NCBI RefSeq assembly: GCF_000526995.1
Contig: NZ_AZUI01000001.1
Span: 1,364,001-1,428,000 of the forward strand
Source: Lacrimispora indolis DSM 755
GTDB lineage: Bacteria; Bacillota; Clostridia; Lachnospirales; Lachnospiraceae
Length of the DNA: 64,000 bases
Direction: 5' to 3'
Shown: in pieces, positions 8,736-17,545 of the stretch
Layout: every line of letters starts with the position of its first letter
How positions within the stretch are numbered: position 1 is the first letter of the stretch
Notes under the pieces: model-generated
Told to the model about the DNA's origin: nothing
Seen by the model: the letters and a program-made list of their open reading frames with translations, nothing else
The model's database searches: none
Program-made: the position numbers and the translations under genes

Positions 8736-9575
8736 ATGAGAATTGGAGTTATGGTAGAACTTTTCCGGGATACGGATGTGGATGAAAAATTTGCGGAGCT
8801 GCGCTCCATGGGGATGGAAAGCTGCCAGCTGGTATGCTGGGATCAGGAATTGATGAACGAACGCATTGCAGGTAAAGTAAACACAGCCGCAGATCGTCAC
8901 AAGGTGGATATCACAGCCTTCTGGTGCGGCTGGGAAGGCCCAAAAGTCTGGGATTTTTATGACGGGCAGCTTACTCTGGGCCTTGTGCCTGAGGCCTTCC
9001 GCTTTGAAAGGATGAAGATGCTGGAAAAGGGAATTGCTTTTGCAGCCATGATACATGTAAGGGATGTGGTGACCCATGTGGGGTACATGCCGGAAAATCC
9101 CTACGATCCCAATTATCCGGGCGTTCTGGCGTGCTTAAAAACATTGGTAAAGGAATGTAAAAAGAATCAGCAGAATTTTCTTTTTGAAACAGGACAGGAA
9201 ACTCCGGTTACGTTAAAAAGAGCCATACAGGATATAGAAAAAGAAGCAGGAAAAGGAAATATAGGGATCAATTTAGATCCTGCCAATCTGATCATGTACG
9301 GCAAAGCAAATCCGGTGGACGCCCTTGATGTGTTCGGGGAATACGTAATGGGAATTCACGGCAAAGACGGAAACTATCCCACAGACGGCCACATGCTGGG
9401 CCAGGAAGTGCCTCTTGGCATGGGAAAGGTCAACTATCCTGCTTTTGTAGCAAAGCTGAAAGAAATAGGATATACAGGAGATATCACCATAGAGCGGGAA
9501 ATATCCGGAGAGGAACAAAAAACGGATATTCTTATGGCTAAAAACCTTCTGGAGCAATTAATAAAGGAAGAATAG
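8736..9575 (+). CDS. Sugar phosphate isomerase/epimerase (AP endonuclease 2 TIM barrel)
   Basis: A 279-residue protein of the xylose-isomerase-like TIM barrel superfamily, which includes IolE, IolI, tagatose epimerases and related sugar isomerases. Metal ligand positions are suggested by a Glu in LFETGQE, an Asp in INLDPANL, a His in GIHGKDG and a Glu in IEREISG. A good AAAGAGAGGG ribosome binding site precedes it, 24 bases after the permease gene. Together with the Gfo/Idh/MocA enzyme it probably converts the imported sugar or cyclitol. The exact reaction is unknown. Confidence 0.85.
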   Translation: MRIGVMVELFRDTDVDEKFAELRSMGMESCQLVCWDQELMNERIAGKVNTAADRHKVDITAFWCGWEGPKVWDFYDGQLTLGLVPEAFRFERMKMLEKGIAFAAMIHVRDVVTHVGYMPENPYDPNYPGVLACLKTLVKECKKNQQNFLFETGQETPVTLKRAIQDIEKEAGKGNIGINLDPANLIMYGKANPVDALDVFGEYVMGIHGKDGNYPTDGHMLGQEVPLGMGKVNYPAFVAKLKEIGYTGDITIEREISGEEQKTDILMAKNLLEQLIKEE

Positions 9576-9583
9576 GGTTACAT

Positions 9584-9641
9584 AAAAACCAGGTCAGCCC
9601 GGTCTCTGAGTCAATTCAGCGACGGGCTGCCCTGGTTTTAT
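9584..9641. terminator. Bidirectional terminator between convergent operons
   Basis: TAAAACCAGG..CAGCCCG pairs with CGGGCTG..CCTGGTTTTA across about 20 bases. Runs of A and T flank it, so it can end the plus-strand sugar operon and also the minus-strand island that ends at 9718. Confidence 0.8.
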
Positions 9642-9717
9642 GAATTTCACCATCTCCCTCTATATAACAGAACGGCAGGCGGCTTTTTCATTCTGCAGCG
9701 GCTCTATAAGAGAAAAG

Positions 9718-10770
9718 CTACTGGATAACGATGGCCTGGGACAGATGCCTTGGATTGTCCGCATCAATGCCCTTTTTCTCAGCAATATAATAACCGATAA
9801 ACTGCCCGATAAATCCTATGAGCGCCGCATTCTGCATGTCGTTATATCCATAGGGCAGATCCAGGCAGTAATCTGCCTCCTTCATATGAGCAGAGACGGT
9901 ATTTCCGATTACAGCCGTCACAGCGCCGTATCCCTTCATCTGAACCAAAAGCTTTGCATCCTCTTTTTCTGTCTCCCGGTGGCTCAAGAAAAGGACCAGC
10001 GTGTTCTCATCCACCAGGCTCATAGGCCCATGGCGGTATTCCAGGCTGTAATACGCCTCTGAATTCGATATTCCCATTTCCTTGATCTTGTTCATGCACT
10101 CATTGGCTACCCCGTAATAAATCCCCTGCCCCAGGGTAATGTATAAGTTTAGGTTCCCATTTTCACGGATGATTTTTTTTGCCAGATCATCCATTTTCTT
10201 AAGGGCGTCTCTTGCACTGTTTCCATAGTCCGCCATGGCAGACACTTCATCCTTTTTCCCTCCCGCATACATGGCCATGATCACGGTCAGATAGACCATG
10301 CTGGTAAAGGAACGGGTCATGATCACGCTGTCCTCGGCAGTATCCGGAGACAGGATCACATAATCATTATAGGCTTCGCTGTCCTTGTCACAGGTAATTG
10401 CCAGAGTTTTTACCCCTGGAAAGCTTCTCACTTTATCAATGGCCAGACGGACTTCGGTGGTATAGCTTTTCCTGGTGATGGGAAGAACCAGGACCTTTCT
10501 GTTTTTCACAAAGGTCTCCGGAAAATAATAAAGCTCGGAACAGCACGCGGCCTTTGCCGGTATTGAATTGTAAGCGGAAAAGGCATGGGCGGCAGCCTGT
10601 GCCAGATAAAAGCTGGTGCCGCAGCCGGTAAAGATCAACTCCTCGTATCCTTCCGCAAATACCTGATCCAGGACCTTATAAATCTCATCCAATGTCCTGT
10701 TGACCGCTTCAAATGATTCCGGCTGTTTGTATATTTCGTCATAAGTCAACTGGCTGTTTTTCTTTTCCAT
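9718..10770 (-). CDS. SIS-domain sugar isomerase/deaminase (AgaS/FrlB/GlmS-C like)
   Basis: A 350-residue protein with two SIS (sugar isomerase) domains, as in AgaS, FrlB and the C-terminal half of GlmS. The phosphosugar motif GCGTS lies near residue 49. The second loop, usually SRSGxTxE, reads RKSYTTE. The C-terminal YRHGPMSL and RHLSQAIVIQ segments match the catalytic C-terminus of the amino-sugar SIS enzymes. It is the last gene of the minus-strand island, 41 bases after a tagatose-type class II aldolase, which points to deamination or isomerisation of an amino-sugar phosphate. The alternative is fructosamine-phosphate deglycation. Confidence 0.85.
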   Translation of the reverse strand: MEKKNSQLTYDEIYKQPESFEAVNRTLDEIYKVLDQVFAEGYEELIFTGCGTSFYLAQAAAHAFSAYNSIPAKAACCSELYYFPETFVKNRKVLVLPITRKSYTTEVRLAIDKVRSFPGVKTLAITCDKDSEAYNDYVILSPDTAEDSVIMTRSFTSMVYLTVIMAMYAGGKKDEVSAMADYGNSARDALKKMDDLAKKIIRENGNLNLYITLGQGIYYGVANECMNKIKEMGISNSEAYYSLEYRHGPMSLVDENTLVLFLSHRETEKEDAKLLVQMKGYGAVTAVIGNTVSAHMKEADYCLDLPYGYNDMQNAALIGFIGQFIGYYIAEKKGIDADNPRHLSQAIVIQ

Positions 10771-10811
10771 GTCAAAACTCCTCTCAAACGGTTCTTTTCT
10801 TATCAGACAAA

Positions 10812-11666
10812 TCAGGCCTTTCCCTCTGACCCTGCCAAACGGATGATGTCCTTAATGTCCTCTGTCAGCCTGTTATTGGCATACTGGGACAGCTTCCAGG
10901 AATGACCCTGATGATCCATGGTCTTTAAGCCGTCTTCGTAGTACTCCACATATTTATAACGGATCTCCGTGCCGAAATTGATCTTTGCCACTCCCAGCTT
11001 GATTGCCTCCCTGATGATGGCCTCCTTCATTCCGGTACAGCCATGAAGAACCAGGGGAATATCCGTAAACCGCCTCACCGCCTCTAAAACCTCCAGATGA
11101 ATATCAGGCTCTCCCCTGTAATATCCGTGGGCATTGCCGATGCCGATTGCCAGGGAATCCGGCCGGCACAGTTCTAAAAACGCCTTTACTTCCTCAGGAT
11201 CCACAATATTCTTATTTTCCATAACAGCCCCCTGGCCGTCAAGGCGCAAAAGCTCTCCTATCTCAGCCTCTACCGGCACTCCAAAGCACTTAGCCACCTT
11301 TAATACCTCATTGGTCATGGCCGCATTTTCCTTTACAGGCATTGCAGAGCCGTCGATCATTAAAGAAGTGAAACCCAGCTTCAATGCCTCCATGGAGATA
11401 TCAAAATCCGCGCCATGATCCAGGTGAATGGATACGGGAACAGATACCTTGCCCGCACACCATTTGCAAACCTCTGCAAACCAGTCGTTGCCGGAATAAG
11501 CCCCAGTGGATACGTAATGGGCAAGTATGATGGGGGACTTCATTTCCTCCGCCGCCCTGCAGGCGGCCCAGATGATGTCGTAATTTCCTCCCTGTGTATT
11601 AAGAGCCGGAATGGCATATCCTGACTTTGCCGCTTTCATTAAATTCTCTTTGTTCGTTACAAGCAT
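10812..11666 (-). CDS. Class II ketose-bisphosphate aldolase (GatY/KbaY/FbaA family)
   Basis: A 284-residue zinc-dependent aldolase that splits a ketose 1,6-bisphosphate into dihydroxyacetone phosphate and an aldehyde phosphate. Visible motifs are HLDHG (catalytic Asp and zinc His), AEIGEL (Glu), GNAHGYY and LHGCTG (the family norm is HGGTG or HGGSG). Length and motifs fit tagatose- or fructose-bisphosphate aldolases. It lies between the permease and SIS genes, which suggests the last steps of a hexosamine pathway. A second, larger class II aldolase is at 27156. Confidence 0.88.
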   Translation of the reverse strand: MLVTNKENLMKAAKSGYAIPALNTQGGNYDIIWAACRAAEEMKSPIILAHYVSTGAYSGNDWFAEVCKWCAGKVSVPVSIHLDHGADFDISMEALKLGFTSLMIDGSAMPVKENAAMTNEVLKVAKCFGVPVEAEIGELLRLDGQGAVMENKNIVDPEEVKAFLELCRPDSLAIGIGNAHGYYRGEPDIHLEVLEAVRRFTDIPLVLHGCTGMKEAIIREAIKLGVAKINFGTEIRYKYVEYYEDGLKTMDHQGHSWKLSQYANNRLTEDIKDIIRLAGSEGKA

Positions 11667-11682
11667 GGTTTTTTCTCCTTTT

Positions 11683-12522
11683 TTATCCTTTTACGGCACC
11701 CGCTACCAGGCCCTTGACCATATATCTCTGGAAGAAGAAAAATATCACTACCATGGGAATGGTGCCCACAATGGAAATGGTATTGATCAGAGACCAGTCA
11801 TAGGAAAGCTCGCCCAGATAACGGAGTGCCACGCCTGCCGACAGAGTCCGCAGGGAATCTGTCTGAATCAGGGTGGAAGCATGCAGATAATCATCCCAGG
11901 AAAGCAGGAATGCATAAATGCCCACTGCCAGCATCCCCGGCTTTACAAGAGGGACCACGACCCTAAAAAGGGTCCCGAATCTGCCCGCTCCATCCACTCT
12001 GGCCGCTTCCTCTAACTCTTTTGGAATCCCGTCATAGAAGCTGGACATGAGCATAATGGTGAACGGGAGCATGCCCGCCGTAACAGCCAGGATCAGCCCT
12101 GGATGGGTATTAATCAGTTTAACGTCCCCAAGGATTTTATAAAGGGAAATCAAACGGCTGACCACAGGAAACATCTGTGCGGAAGTAAATGCCGCCACGA
12201 TCCATTTGTTCCATTTAAAATGGAACCTGGATAAGGCATAGCCGGAGATGACCGCCATAAAGGTGGTGATGAGCGCGGCGCTTCCTGCCACAACAAAGTT
12301 ATTTTTATAATAAGTAAAGAAGTCGTTATCAACAGTAAATAAATTGATGTAGCTTTGAATCGTAGGATTCCTCACCAGAAAGGTGGGCGGAAATTTATAT
12401 GCCTCCATATTGGTTTTAAAGGACGTGATCAGAACCCATAAAAGAGGGAACAGCAGGAACAAAAGGATGAGGCCTAAAACCACATACTTCAGAATGTTGT
12501 TTAAGGTACGGTTTCGTTTCAT
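11683..12522 (-). CDS. Sugar ABC transporter permease (UgpE/MalG type)
   Basis: A 279-residue permease with six membrane segments and the EAA loop EEAARVDGAGRFGTLFRVVVP. Its AGGAGGCAG ribosome binding site lies just upstream. It pairs with the permease at 12537 and the binding protein at 14956 to form the importer of the sulfatase locus. No ATPase is encoded with it. Confidence 0.92.
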   Translation of the reverse strand: MKRNRTLNNILKYVVLGLILLFLLFPLLWVLITSFKTNMEAYKFPPTFLVRNPTIQSYINLFTVDNDFFTYYKNNFVVAGSAALITTFMAVISGYALSRFHFKWNKWIVAAFTSAQMFPVVSRLISLYKILGDVKLINTHPGLILAVTAGMLPFTIMLMSSFYDGIPKELEEAARVDGAGRFGTLFRVVVPLVKPGMLAVGIYAFLLSWDDYLHASTLIQTDSLRTLSAGVALRYLGELSYDWSLINTISIVGTIPMVVIFFFFQRYMVKGLVAGAVKG

Positions 12523-12536
12523 ATTCTGCCTCCTCC

Positions 12537-13460
12537 TTACATGTCATCTGTCCGAAAAATGCGGTTATAAATAAATACCACCACAATCATCAGAAGCATC
12601 CATACCGTAGTGACCGCCGCTCCGGAGCCAAAATTGTTGGAAACAAAGGCTTCCCGGTAGCTTAATATGGCCATGGTGGTGGTGGAGTTATTTGGTCCGC
12701 CCCCTGTCATGGTCCAGAATAAGGGGAACTGTTTGAAGTTCTCAATAATGGACATGGAAACCGTGACCTTGATCACGCTCTTCATATAGGGCAGCACAAT
12801 GTTAAAAAATCTTTGAACCCCGTTTGCCCCGTCAATTTTAGCTGCCTCCAGAATTTCCTCAGGCACATTGGCAAGGCCGGCCAAAAGAAGGAGGGCTGCA
12901 AGGGGAATCTGTTTCCACAAGGCTGCCAATGATACGCCCAGCATAGCCGTGGAGGGATTATTTAAAACCGCCAGATTAGTCACCCTTCCTCCGGTCAGGA
13001 CTCCTGCGAAATATTTTACCAGGCCATACTGGGGCTGGAACAGCCACAGCCAGACAAGTCCGGATATAAGGGTAGGCACCACCCAGGGCACCATCATAAT
13101 GCTGCGGATAAAACGTGAAAACCTTATATTGGTGTTTAAAATCAGGGCCAGGGCCATTCCCAGAACAAACTGGGCGGTGACCACTCCAAACACAAACATC
13201 AGGGTATTTGTCATGGAAGGAACCAGCTTTCCGTTGGAAAAAAGCTTTATGTAGTTGGCAAAATCATTCCACACTCCCGGTTTTCCCGAAATAATATTCT
13301 TTACCTTATAATCAAAAAAGCTTCTGTAAATGGAATCCGCCACCGGAATCAATATGAATGCTGCGGTTGTAATAATCGCGGGAAGCAGCAGTGCAAAAGC
13401 AAATATCCTGTCTCCCGTCTGAGTCTTAACATACGACCTCTTAATTGCCTTCTCCTTCAA
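12537..13460 (-). CDS. Sugar ABC transporter permease (UgpA/MalF type)
   Basis: A 307-residue permease with the EAA loop EAAKIDGANGVQRFFNIVLP. The start is uncertain: the frame opens with a TTG at 13460 after a weak GGGG site, while a stronger AAGGAG lies just inside the frame with no ATG, GTG or TTG at the right distance. It lies 17 bases after the sulfatase gene, so the sulfatase and the importer are co-transcribed. Confidence 0.9.
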   Translation of the reverse strand: MKEKAIKRSYVKTQTGDRIFAFALLLPAIITTAAFILIPVADSIYRSFFDYKVKNIISGKPGVWNDFANYIKLFSNGKLVPSMTNTLMFVFGVVTAQFVLGMALALILNTNIRFSRFIRSIMMVPWVVPTLISGLVWLWLFQPQYGLVKYFAGVLTGGRVTNLAVLNNPSTAMLGVSLAALWKQIPLAALLLLAGLANVPEEILEAAKIDGANGVQRFFNIVLPYMKSVIKVTVSMSIIENFKQFPLFWTMTGGGPNNSTTTMAILSYREAFVSNNFGSGAAVTTVWMLLMIVVVFIYNRIFRTDDM

Positions 13461-13477
13461 GGTTTTTTCCCCACTTT

Positions 13478-14881
13478 CTATTTGTTCTCTCCGTAAACAT
13501 TGATTCCAGGACCCAGGACTCCGGCCATACAGCTCTGTCCCCCGCCCAAAACCGGTTCTCTGGAACCGTCGATCCTTGGATCCGCATACTTAAGAAACCA
13601 CAGTTCCATCTGTTTTTTCATACGGCCGATCACTTCCATGCAGTCCTCATCCTGGATCCGGTTACATGCTTCTCCCGGATCTGATTCCAGATCATAGAAT
13701 TCATCCGGGCCGTATGGATACCGGCGGACCAGCTTATACCGTTTATCACGTATCATCCGGGCCGGGCCGTATTCGTCGTATACAACCACAGGACCTTCCG
13801 TTTCTTCCTCAACACCCATAAGGCCATTGAAAAAGCTTTTTCCCGGCAGCTTATCCTCTTCCTCATTCTCAAGGCCCAGATATTCTAAAAGAGTGGGCAT
13901 AAAGTCATAGCCGCTGCACATGGTCCGGCAAACCCGTTTTTCCGGAATATGGTCTTTATGGCTTATAAGAAAGGGAACCTTCACGGAAGAATCGTAAAAA
14001 TTCAAAGGAAATGTTCCGTTTCCCTTTCCCCATATCCCGTGATGACCGCAGTTAAAGCCATTGTCACTGGTAAAAATGATCATGGTGTCCTCTGTCAGCC
14101 CTTCGTCATCCAGCTTTTCCAAAATCCGGCCAACATTACTGTCCATGGCGGTGATCGCCGCAAAATATCCTATGAGGCATTCCCTGGAATTCTTATACCC
14201 GTCCAGCACCTCTGTCTTAGCCCACGGATGGGGAACAGACTGGGGGCAGGTTTCAAACAGACAATCCTCATACAGGCTCGTGTACTCCTTTGGATGGCTG
14301 TTGACCCAGGGGGAATGGGGAGCCGTATAATGGACGCTTAAATAAAAGGGATTTTCCTTATTTTTCTCCCTGTCAATAAAGGCCAGGGCCTCATCCGTGA
14401 TCACATCCGTGATATAGCCCTTTTCACACACTGGCTCCCCATCCCGGAACATAGGAGCGTTATAATAAGGTCCGCCGCCCTTTTGATGGGAATACCAGAA
14501 GGAAAACCCCTTTTGAGGTCTCCTTCCGTCTCCTAAATGCCACTTTCCGCTGAGCCCGCAGGTATATCCGTTCTCCGCCAGAATATCCGTATAACCCCTG
14601 TATTCTTTCAGATATTCAATGGCCTCCTGCCCGCAGCCCCCGTTGCCGCCGCTTAAATAGTCATGAATGCCGTGCTGGGACGGGATCCTTCCTGTCAGGA
14701 GAGAAGCCCTGGCAGGAGAACAGACCGGGGAGGTACAAAAAAAGTTATCAAAGCGGACGCCGTCCTGGGCCAGCCGGTCTAAATTGGGTGTCCTGATTTC
14801 CCGATTTCCATAGCAGCCCAGGGACCAGATCCCCTGGTCATCTGTTAAAATAAATACAATGTTTGGTCTCTTTCCTGCCAT
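13478..14881 (-). CDS. Cytoplasmic sulfatase with Cys-type formylglycine motif
   Basis: A 467-residue type I sulfatase. The signature Cys54-Ser-Pro-Ala-Arg58 marks the cysteine converted to formylglycine, followed by SLLTGR. Metal ligands are visible as Asp14-Asp15 and as Asp-Asn in the SDNGFNCGHHG segment; GKWHLGD carries the conserved Lys and His. A Cys-type motif in an anaerobe needs the radical SAM maturase anSME, which is not in this window. There is no signal peptide: the ATG at 14881, with GGAGAG before it, begins directly with the first beta strand. The enzyme should act inside the cell on an imported sulfated sugar. It lies between the binding protein and permease genes of a sugar importer. 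Confidence 0.92.
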   Translation of the reverse strand: MAGKRPNIVFILTDDQGIWSLGCYGNREIRTPNLDRLAQDGVRFDNFFCTSPVCSPARASLLTGRIPSQHGIHDYLSGGNGGCGQEAIEYLKEYRGYTDILAENGYTCGLSGKWHLGDGRRPQKGFSFWYSHQKGGGPYYNAPMFRDGEPVCEKGYITDVITDEALAFIDREKNKENPFYLSVHYTAPHSPWVNSHPKEYTSLYEDCLFETCPQSVPHPWAKTEVLDGYKNSRECLIGYFAAITAMDSNVGRILEKLDDEGLTEDTMIIFTSDNGFNCGHHGIWGKGNGTFPLNFYDSSVKVPFLISHKDHIPEKRVCRTMCSGYDFMPTLLEYLGLENEEEDKLPGKSFFNGLMGVEEETEGPVVVYDEYGPARMIRDKRYKLVRRYPYGPDEFYDLESDPGEACNRIQDEDCMEVIGRMKKQMELWFLKYADPRIDGSREPVLGGGQSCMAGVLGPGINVYGENK

Positions 14882-14897
14882 CTTCTCTCCTTTCAGC

Positions 14898-14935
14898 CAA
14901 TGGGATATTCGCAATCCCCTTTGCTGCCTGATGAA
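14898..14935. repeat. Dispersed hairpin element, copy B
   Basis: GGGATATTCGCAATCCCC forms a short stem (GGGAT with ATCCC), with a TTGCTGCCTGAT flank like those of the other copies. It lies between the binding-protein and sulfatase genes and could adjust transcript levels between them. Confidence 0.55.
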
Positions 14936-14955
14936 GTTAAATCACTGTCCGTTTG

Positions 14956-16308
14956 TTACGGAAGCAAAGGCTGCACTGAATTCTGGAAGTTTTTCAGGGC
15001 AGTGTCCACATCTTCTCCCCCTACAGTTACCGCCTGAGCCAATGCGCACAGCTCTAAGTTAAAATCAGACAGGGTTGGGAACATCAGTACCGGCTCTGCC
15101 TTTTCCACGGAATTTCCTGCTCCGTTTAAAATCGGGCTGTTCTTTACTGCTTCCATGTCCTTCATGGCATTTTTTGCGGGAAGGGCCGGGGCAATATTGG
15201 CAATATAGTCATTTAAAATATCCGGCGTGATCACGTACTGGATAAAGTCCTTTACCGCTTCCACACGTTCCGGCCCGTTGTCAACCGCTACAAAACAATG
15301 GGATTGTAAGGTGGAAGCTCCATCTCCGTTTCCGCCCTTTAAAGGCTCTGCTGCAGCTGCAAAGTTCACCACTTCCGGATTGATGGATCTGGCACCGTTA
15401 AAGCCCCATGAATTGTCATAATACATGGCAAGCTGTCCCAGGGCAAATAAGTTTCTCAAATCCTTTGGCTTGGCATTCTGGGGATTATAGCCTTTTTCAT
15501 CAAGAAGCTTCAGCATTTCAAGAGCTTCCTTCAGGCCTTCGTTTTCCACATTCAGCTTTTCGTTCTCATCAAAGACATAACCCCCGAAGTTTGCGGCAAA
15601 GGCCTGAATGGAGGATCCGATAACGATTACTGATGCAGTGGGCTGACCGAATGCATATACCTTATTTCCGTCGTCCGTAGTGAGCCCTGACAGCTTTTCC
15701 GCCATGGAAAGCATTTCTTCATAGGTCTTAGGCGGCTTGTTTGGATCAAGGCCGGCCTTTTCAAATAAGTTCTTGTTGTAGAACAAAAGGGAAGGAGACA
15801 CGTAAAGCGGTACGCCGTAAACCTCTCCATCAACCTTATGGGCTTCCAGGATATTGGGATAATAGTCATTTAAAAAGTCTTCATCAACCACATCCTTCAT
15901 GGGAGCCGCAAGACCGGCATCCACCAGCGCAGGAATCCAGATCATCTCACTGAAAACACAGTCCACCCGGTCTCCGCCGCCTGCCATGTTGATGACCTGG
16001 TTTAAGATTTCCCCGTAGGGAGCGGTGACCCATTCAATGGTCACATTGGGATACTTTGCCTCAAAACCTTCCTTCACATTTTTCCAGAACTCATCATACC
16101 CCTTTTCCAGCACCGCATAATTGGCAATCTTTAAGGTGATGGGCTCCTTGCTTCCTGAATCCTGGGCTTTTGTTTCTGCCTCTGCCTTTGCCTCTGCTTT
16201 CGTCTCCCCTGCTGATGTGACTGCTTCTGTCTTTCCTCCGCCGGAACAACCGGTTGTGAGCGCCATGATACCGGCCAGTGCCAACGCTGCTAGTCTTCTT
16301 TTTTTCAT
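14956..16308 (-). CDS. Sugar ABC transporter substrate-binding lipoprotein
   Basis: A 450-residue family 1 extracellular binding protein. The signal peptide ends in the lipobox LTTGC with the lipidated Cys at residue 21, followed by a Glu/Ala/Lys/Thr-rich linker (residues about 28-52) before the binding domain. It is the first gene of the sulfatase-importer operon. A LacI-type operator candidate lies 84 bases upstream. By position the ligand is probably the sulfated sugar that the sulfatase acts on. Confidence 0.9.
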   Translation of the reverse strand: MKKRRLAALALAGIMALTTGCSGGGKTEAVTSAGETKAEAKAEAETKAQDSGSKEPITLKIANYAVLEKGYDEFWKNVKEGFEAKYPNVTIEWVTAPYGEILNQVINMAGGGDRVDCVFSEMIWIPALVDAGLAAPMKDVVDEDFLNDYYPNILEAHKVDGEVYGVPLYVSPSLLFYNKNLFEKAGLDPNKPPKTYEEMLSMAEKLSGLTTDDGNKVYAFGQPTASVIVIGSSIQAFAANFGGYVFDENEKLNVENEGLKEALEMLKLLDEKGYNPQNAKPKDLRNLFALGQLAMYYDNSWGFNGARSINPEVVNFAAAAEPLKGGNGDGASTLQSHCFVAVDNGPERVEAVKDFIQYVITPDILNDYIANIAPALPAKNAMKDMEAVKNSPILNGAGNSVEKAEPVLMFPTLSDFNLELCALAQAVTVGGEDVDTALKNFQNSVQPLLP

Positions 16309-16391
16309 AAAATACCCTCTCTTTCTTTATGACTCGCCTTGTTCTATTAAAACCAGATTTACCGGGGGCAATATCAGCCTGGTATTCCCTT

Positions 16392-16409
16392 TGTACACTC
16401 GTGTGTATA
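16392..16409 (-). promoter_or_regulatory. LacI-type operator candidate, site 1
   Basis: TGTACACTCGTGTGTATA is near-palindromic around a central CG and lies upstream of the binding-protein gene at 16308. Two closely matching sites precede the LacI gene (17478) and the isomerase-like gene (18936). Confidence 0.6.
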
Positions 16410-16450
16410 ACCTCCCGGATTAATCTGTGTTTTTCCCCAAAATAAAACGT

Positions 16451-17461
16451 TTATGTGCTTTCTCTTACAATCAGCCTTGTTTCAAACTTTGCATTTTCCG
16501 GCTGTTTTCCTCCGATCATCTGGACCATCATATCAATGACTGTCCTGCTTATGGCCTCCCGCTGCATTTCCAGAGTAGTAAGCCTGGGAAAACAAAACCT
16601 GCTGATGCTGGAATTATCAAATCCCACCACTCCCATATCCTGCGGAACTCTCTTTCCATAACCCACAGCCGCGTACATGGCGATGCAGGCCACCATATCA
16701 TTCCGCCCTACGATCCCGCCGGTTTCCTTATGAGCCTTTAAATATTTTACAACAGCCTCCGCCAGTTCCTCTTCCGAGTGGCAGCCCGCAATCACCGTGT
16801 CTTCACCGGCCCAAAGCCCGCTTTCTCTCATCTCATCCAGATATCCGCTTAAACGCAGATCCGTAGGACCGCTTACATTTCCCTTTCTGCTGATTCGGTC
16901 AATATAAATGATATGCCTCTTTCCCCTGTCAACCAGATGCTTTACTGCCATTCTGGCTCCAGAATATAGGCCGGAAGCAAGAGTAGCCACATTTTCCGGA
17001 AGCCTGCCATGAGTTCTGTGCTCAAACAGCAAAACCGGGATTCCCGCTCTGCTGAAGGACTCCACATACTCCATGGGAAAGCTGATAGAGCTGATGATGA
17101 TGCCGTCGTACTGGCGGCTGATGACCTGAGAAACGAATTCCGGCGTATTCCGGTTGGCGCACAGGGAAATCAGGAATCCGGCCTCATAGGCGTACTTATC
17201 CATTTCGCTGACGATCCGGCTGAAATATTCGTTGGTGATCTGGTCCGCAATGAAAAGAAGCTGGTTGCTTCGTTTTCCCTTCAAAGCCCTGGCAACGTTA
17301 TTGGGCCTGTAGTGGAGGGCTGCAATGGCTTCTTCCACCCTCTGCCGCTTTTCCTTTGCCACATAGCGGTTATTATTGATCACATAGGATACGATCGTCT
17401 CGCTGACTCCTGCTGCCTTCGCCACATCTGATCTTGTCACCCGTTCGCCGTTCTGACCCAT
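16451..17461 (-). CDS. LacI-family transcriptional regulator
   Basis: A 336-residue LacI/GalR regulator. The N-terminal helix-turn-helix is clear (VTRSDVAKAAGVSETIVSYVINN), followed by the hinge helix and a periplasmic-binding-protein-like ligand domain (about residues 65-336). It has the ribosome binding site AAGGAGA. It lies between the fucose-isomerase-like gene and the binding-protein gene on the same strand. Repeated palindromes around a central TCG occur upstream of itself and of both neighbours, so I infer that it controls all three and is autoregulated. Its inducer is probably the imported sugar. Confidence 0.92.
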   Translation of the reverse strand: MGQNGERVTRSDVAKAAGVSETIVSYVINNNRYVAKEKRQRVEEAIAALHYRPNNVARALKGKRSNQLLFIADQITNEYFSRIVSEMDKYAYEAGFLISLCANRNTPEFVSQVISRQYDGIIISSISFPMEYVESFSRAGIPVLLFEHRTHGRLPENVATLASGLYSGARMAVKHLVDRGKRHIIYIDRISRKGNVSGPTDLRLSGYLDEMRESGLWAGEDTVIAGCHSEEELAEAVVKYLKAHKETGGIVGRNDMVACIAMYAAVGYGKRVPQDMGVVGFDNSSISRFCFPRLTTLEMQREAISRTVIDMMVQMIGGKQPENAKFETRLIVREST

Positions 17462-17477
17462 TGTCCCGTCTCCTTAC

Positions 17478-17495
17478 TATAAACTCGTATGTATA
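17478..17495 (-). promoter_or_regulatory. LacI-type operator candidate, site 2
   Basis: TATAAACTCGTATGTATA lies 17 bases before the LacI start codon and matches site 1 at 15 of 18 positions. This suggests autoregulation. Confidence 0.6.
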
Positions 17496-17545
17496 TTTCT
17501 CATTATACCCGGACGGTACAAATGGTGTCAACGTTTATTTCCAGG

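Noticed and set aside
8448..9077. 209-codon minus-strand open frame
   Set aside because: It is antisense to the permease and TIM-barrel genes of the sugar operon and has no start signals.
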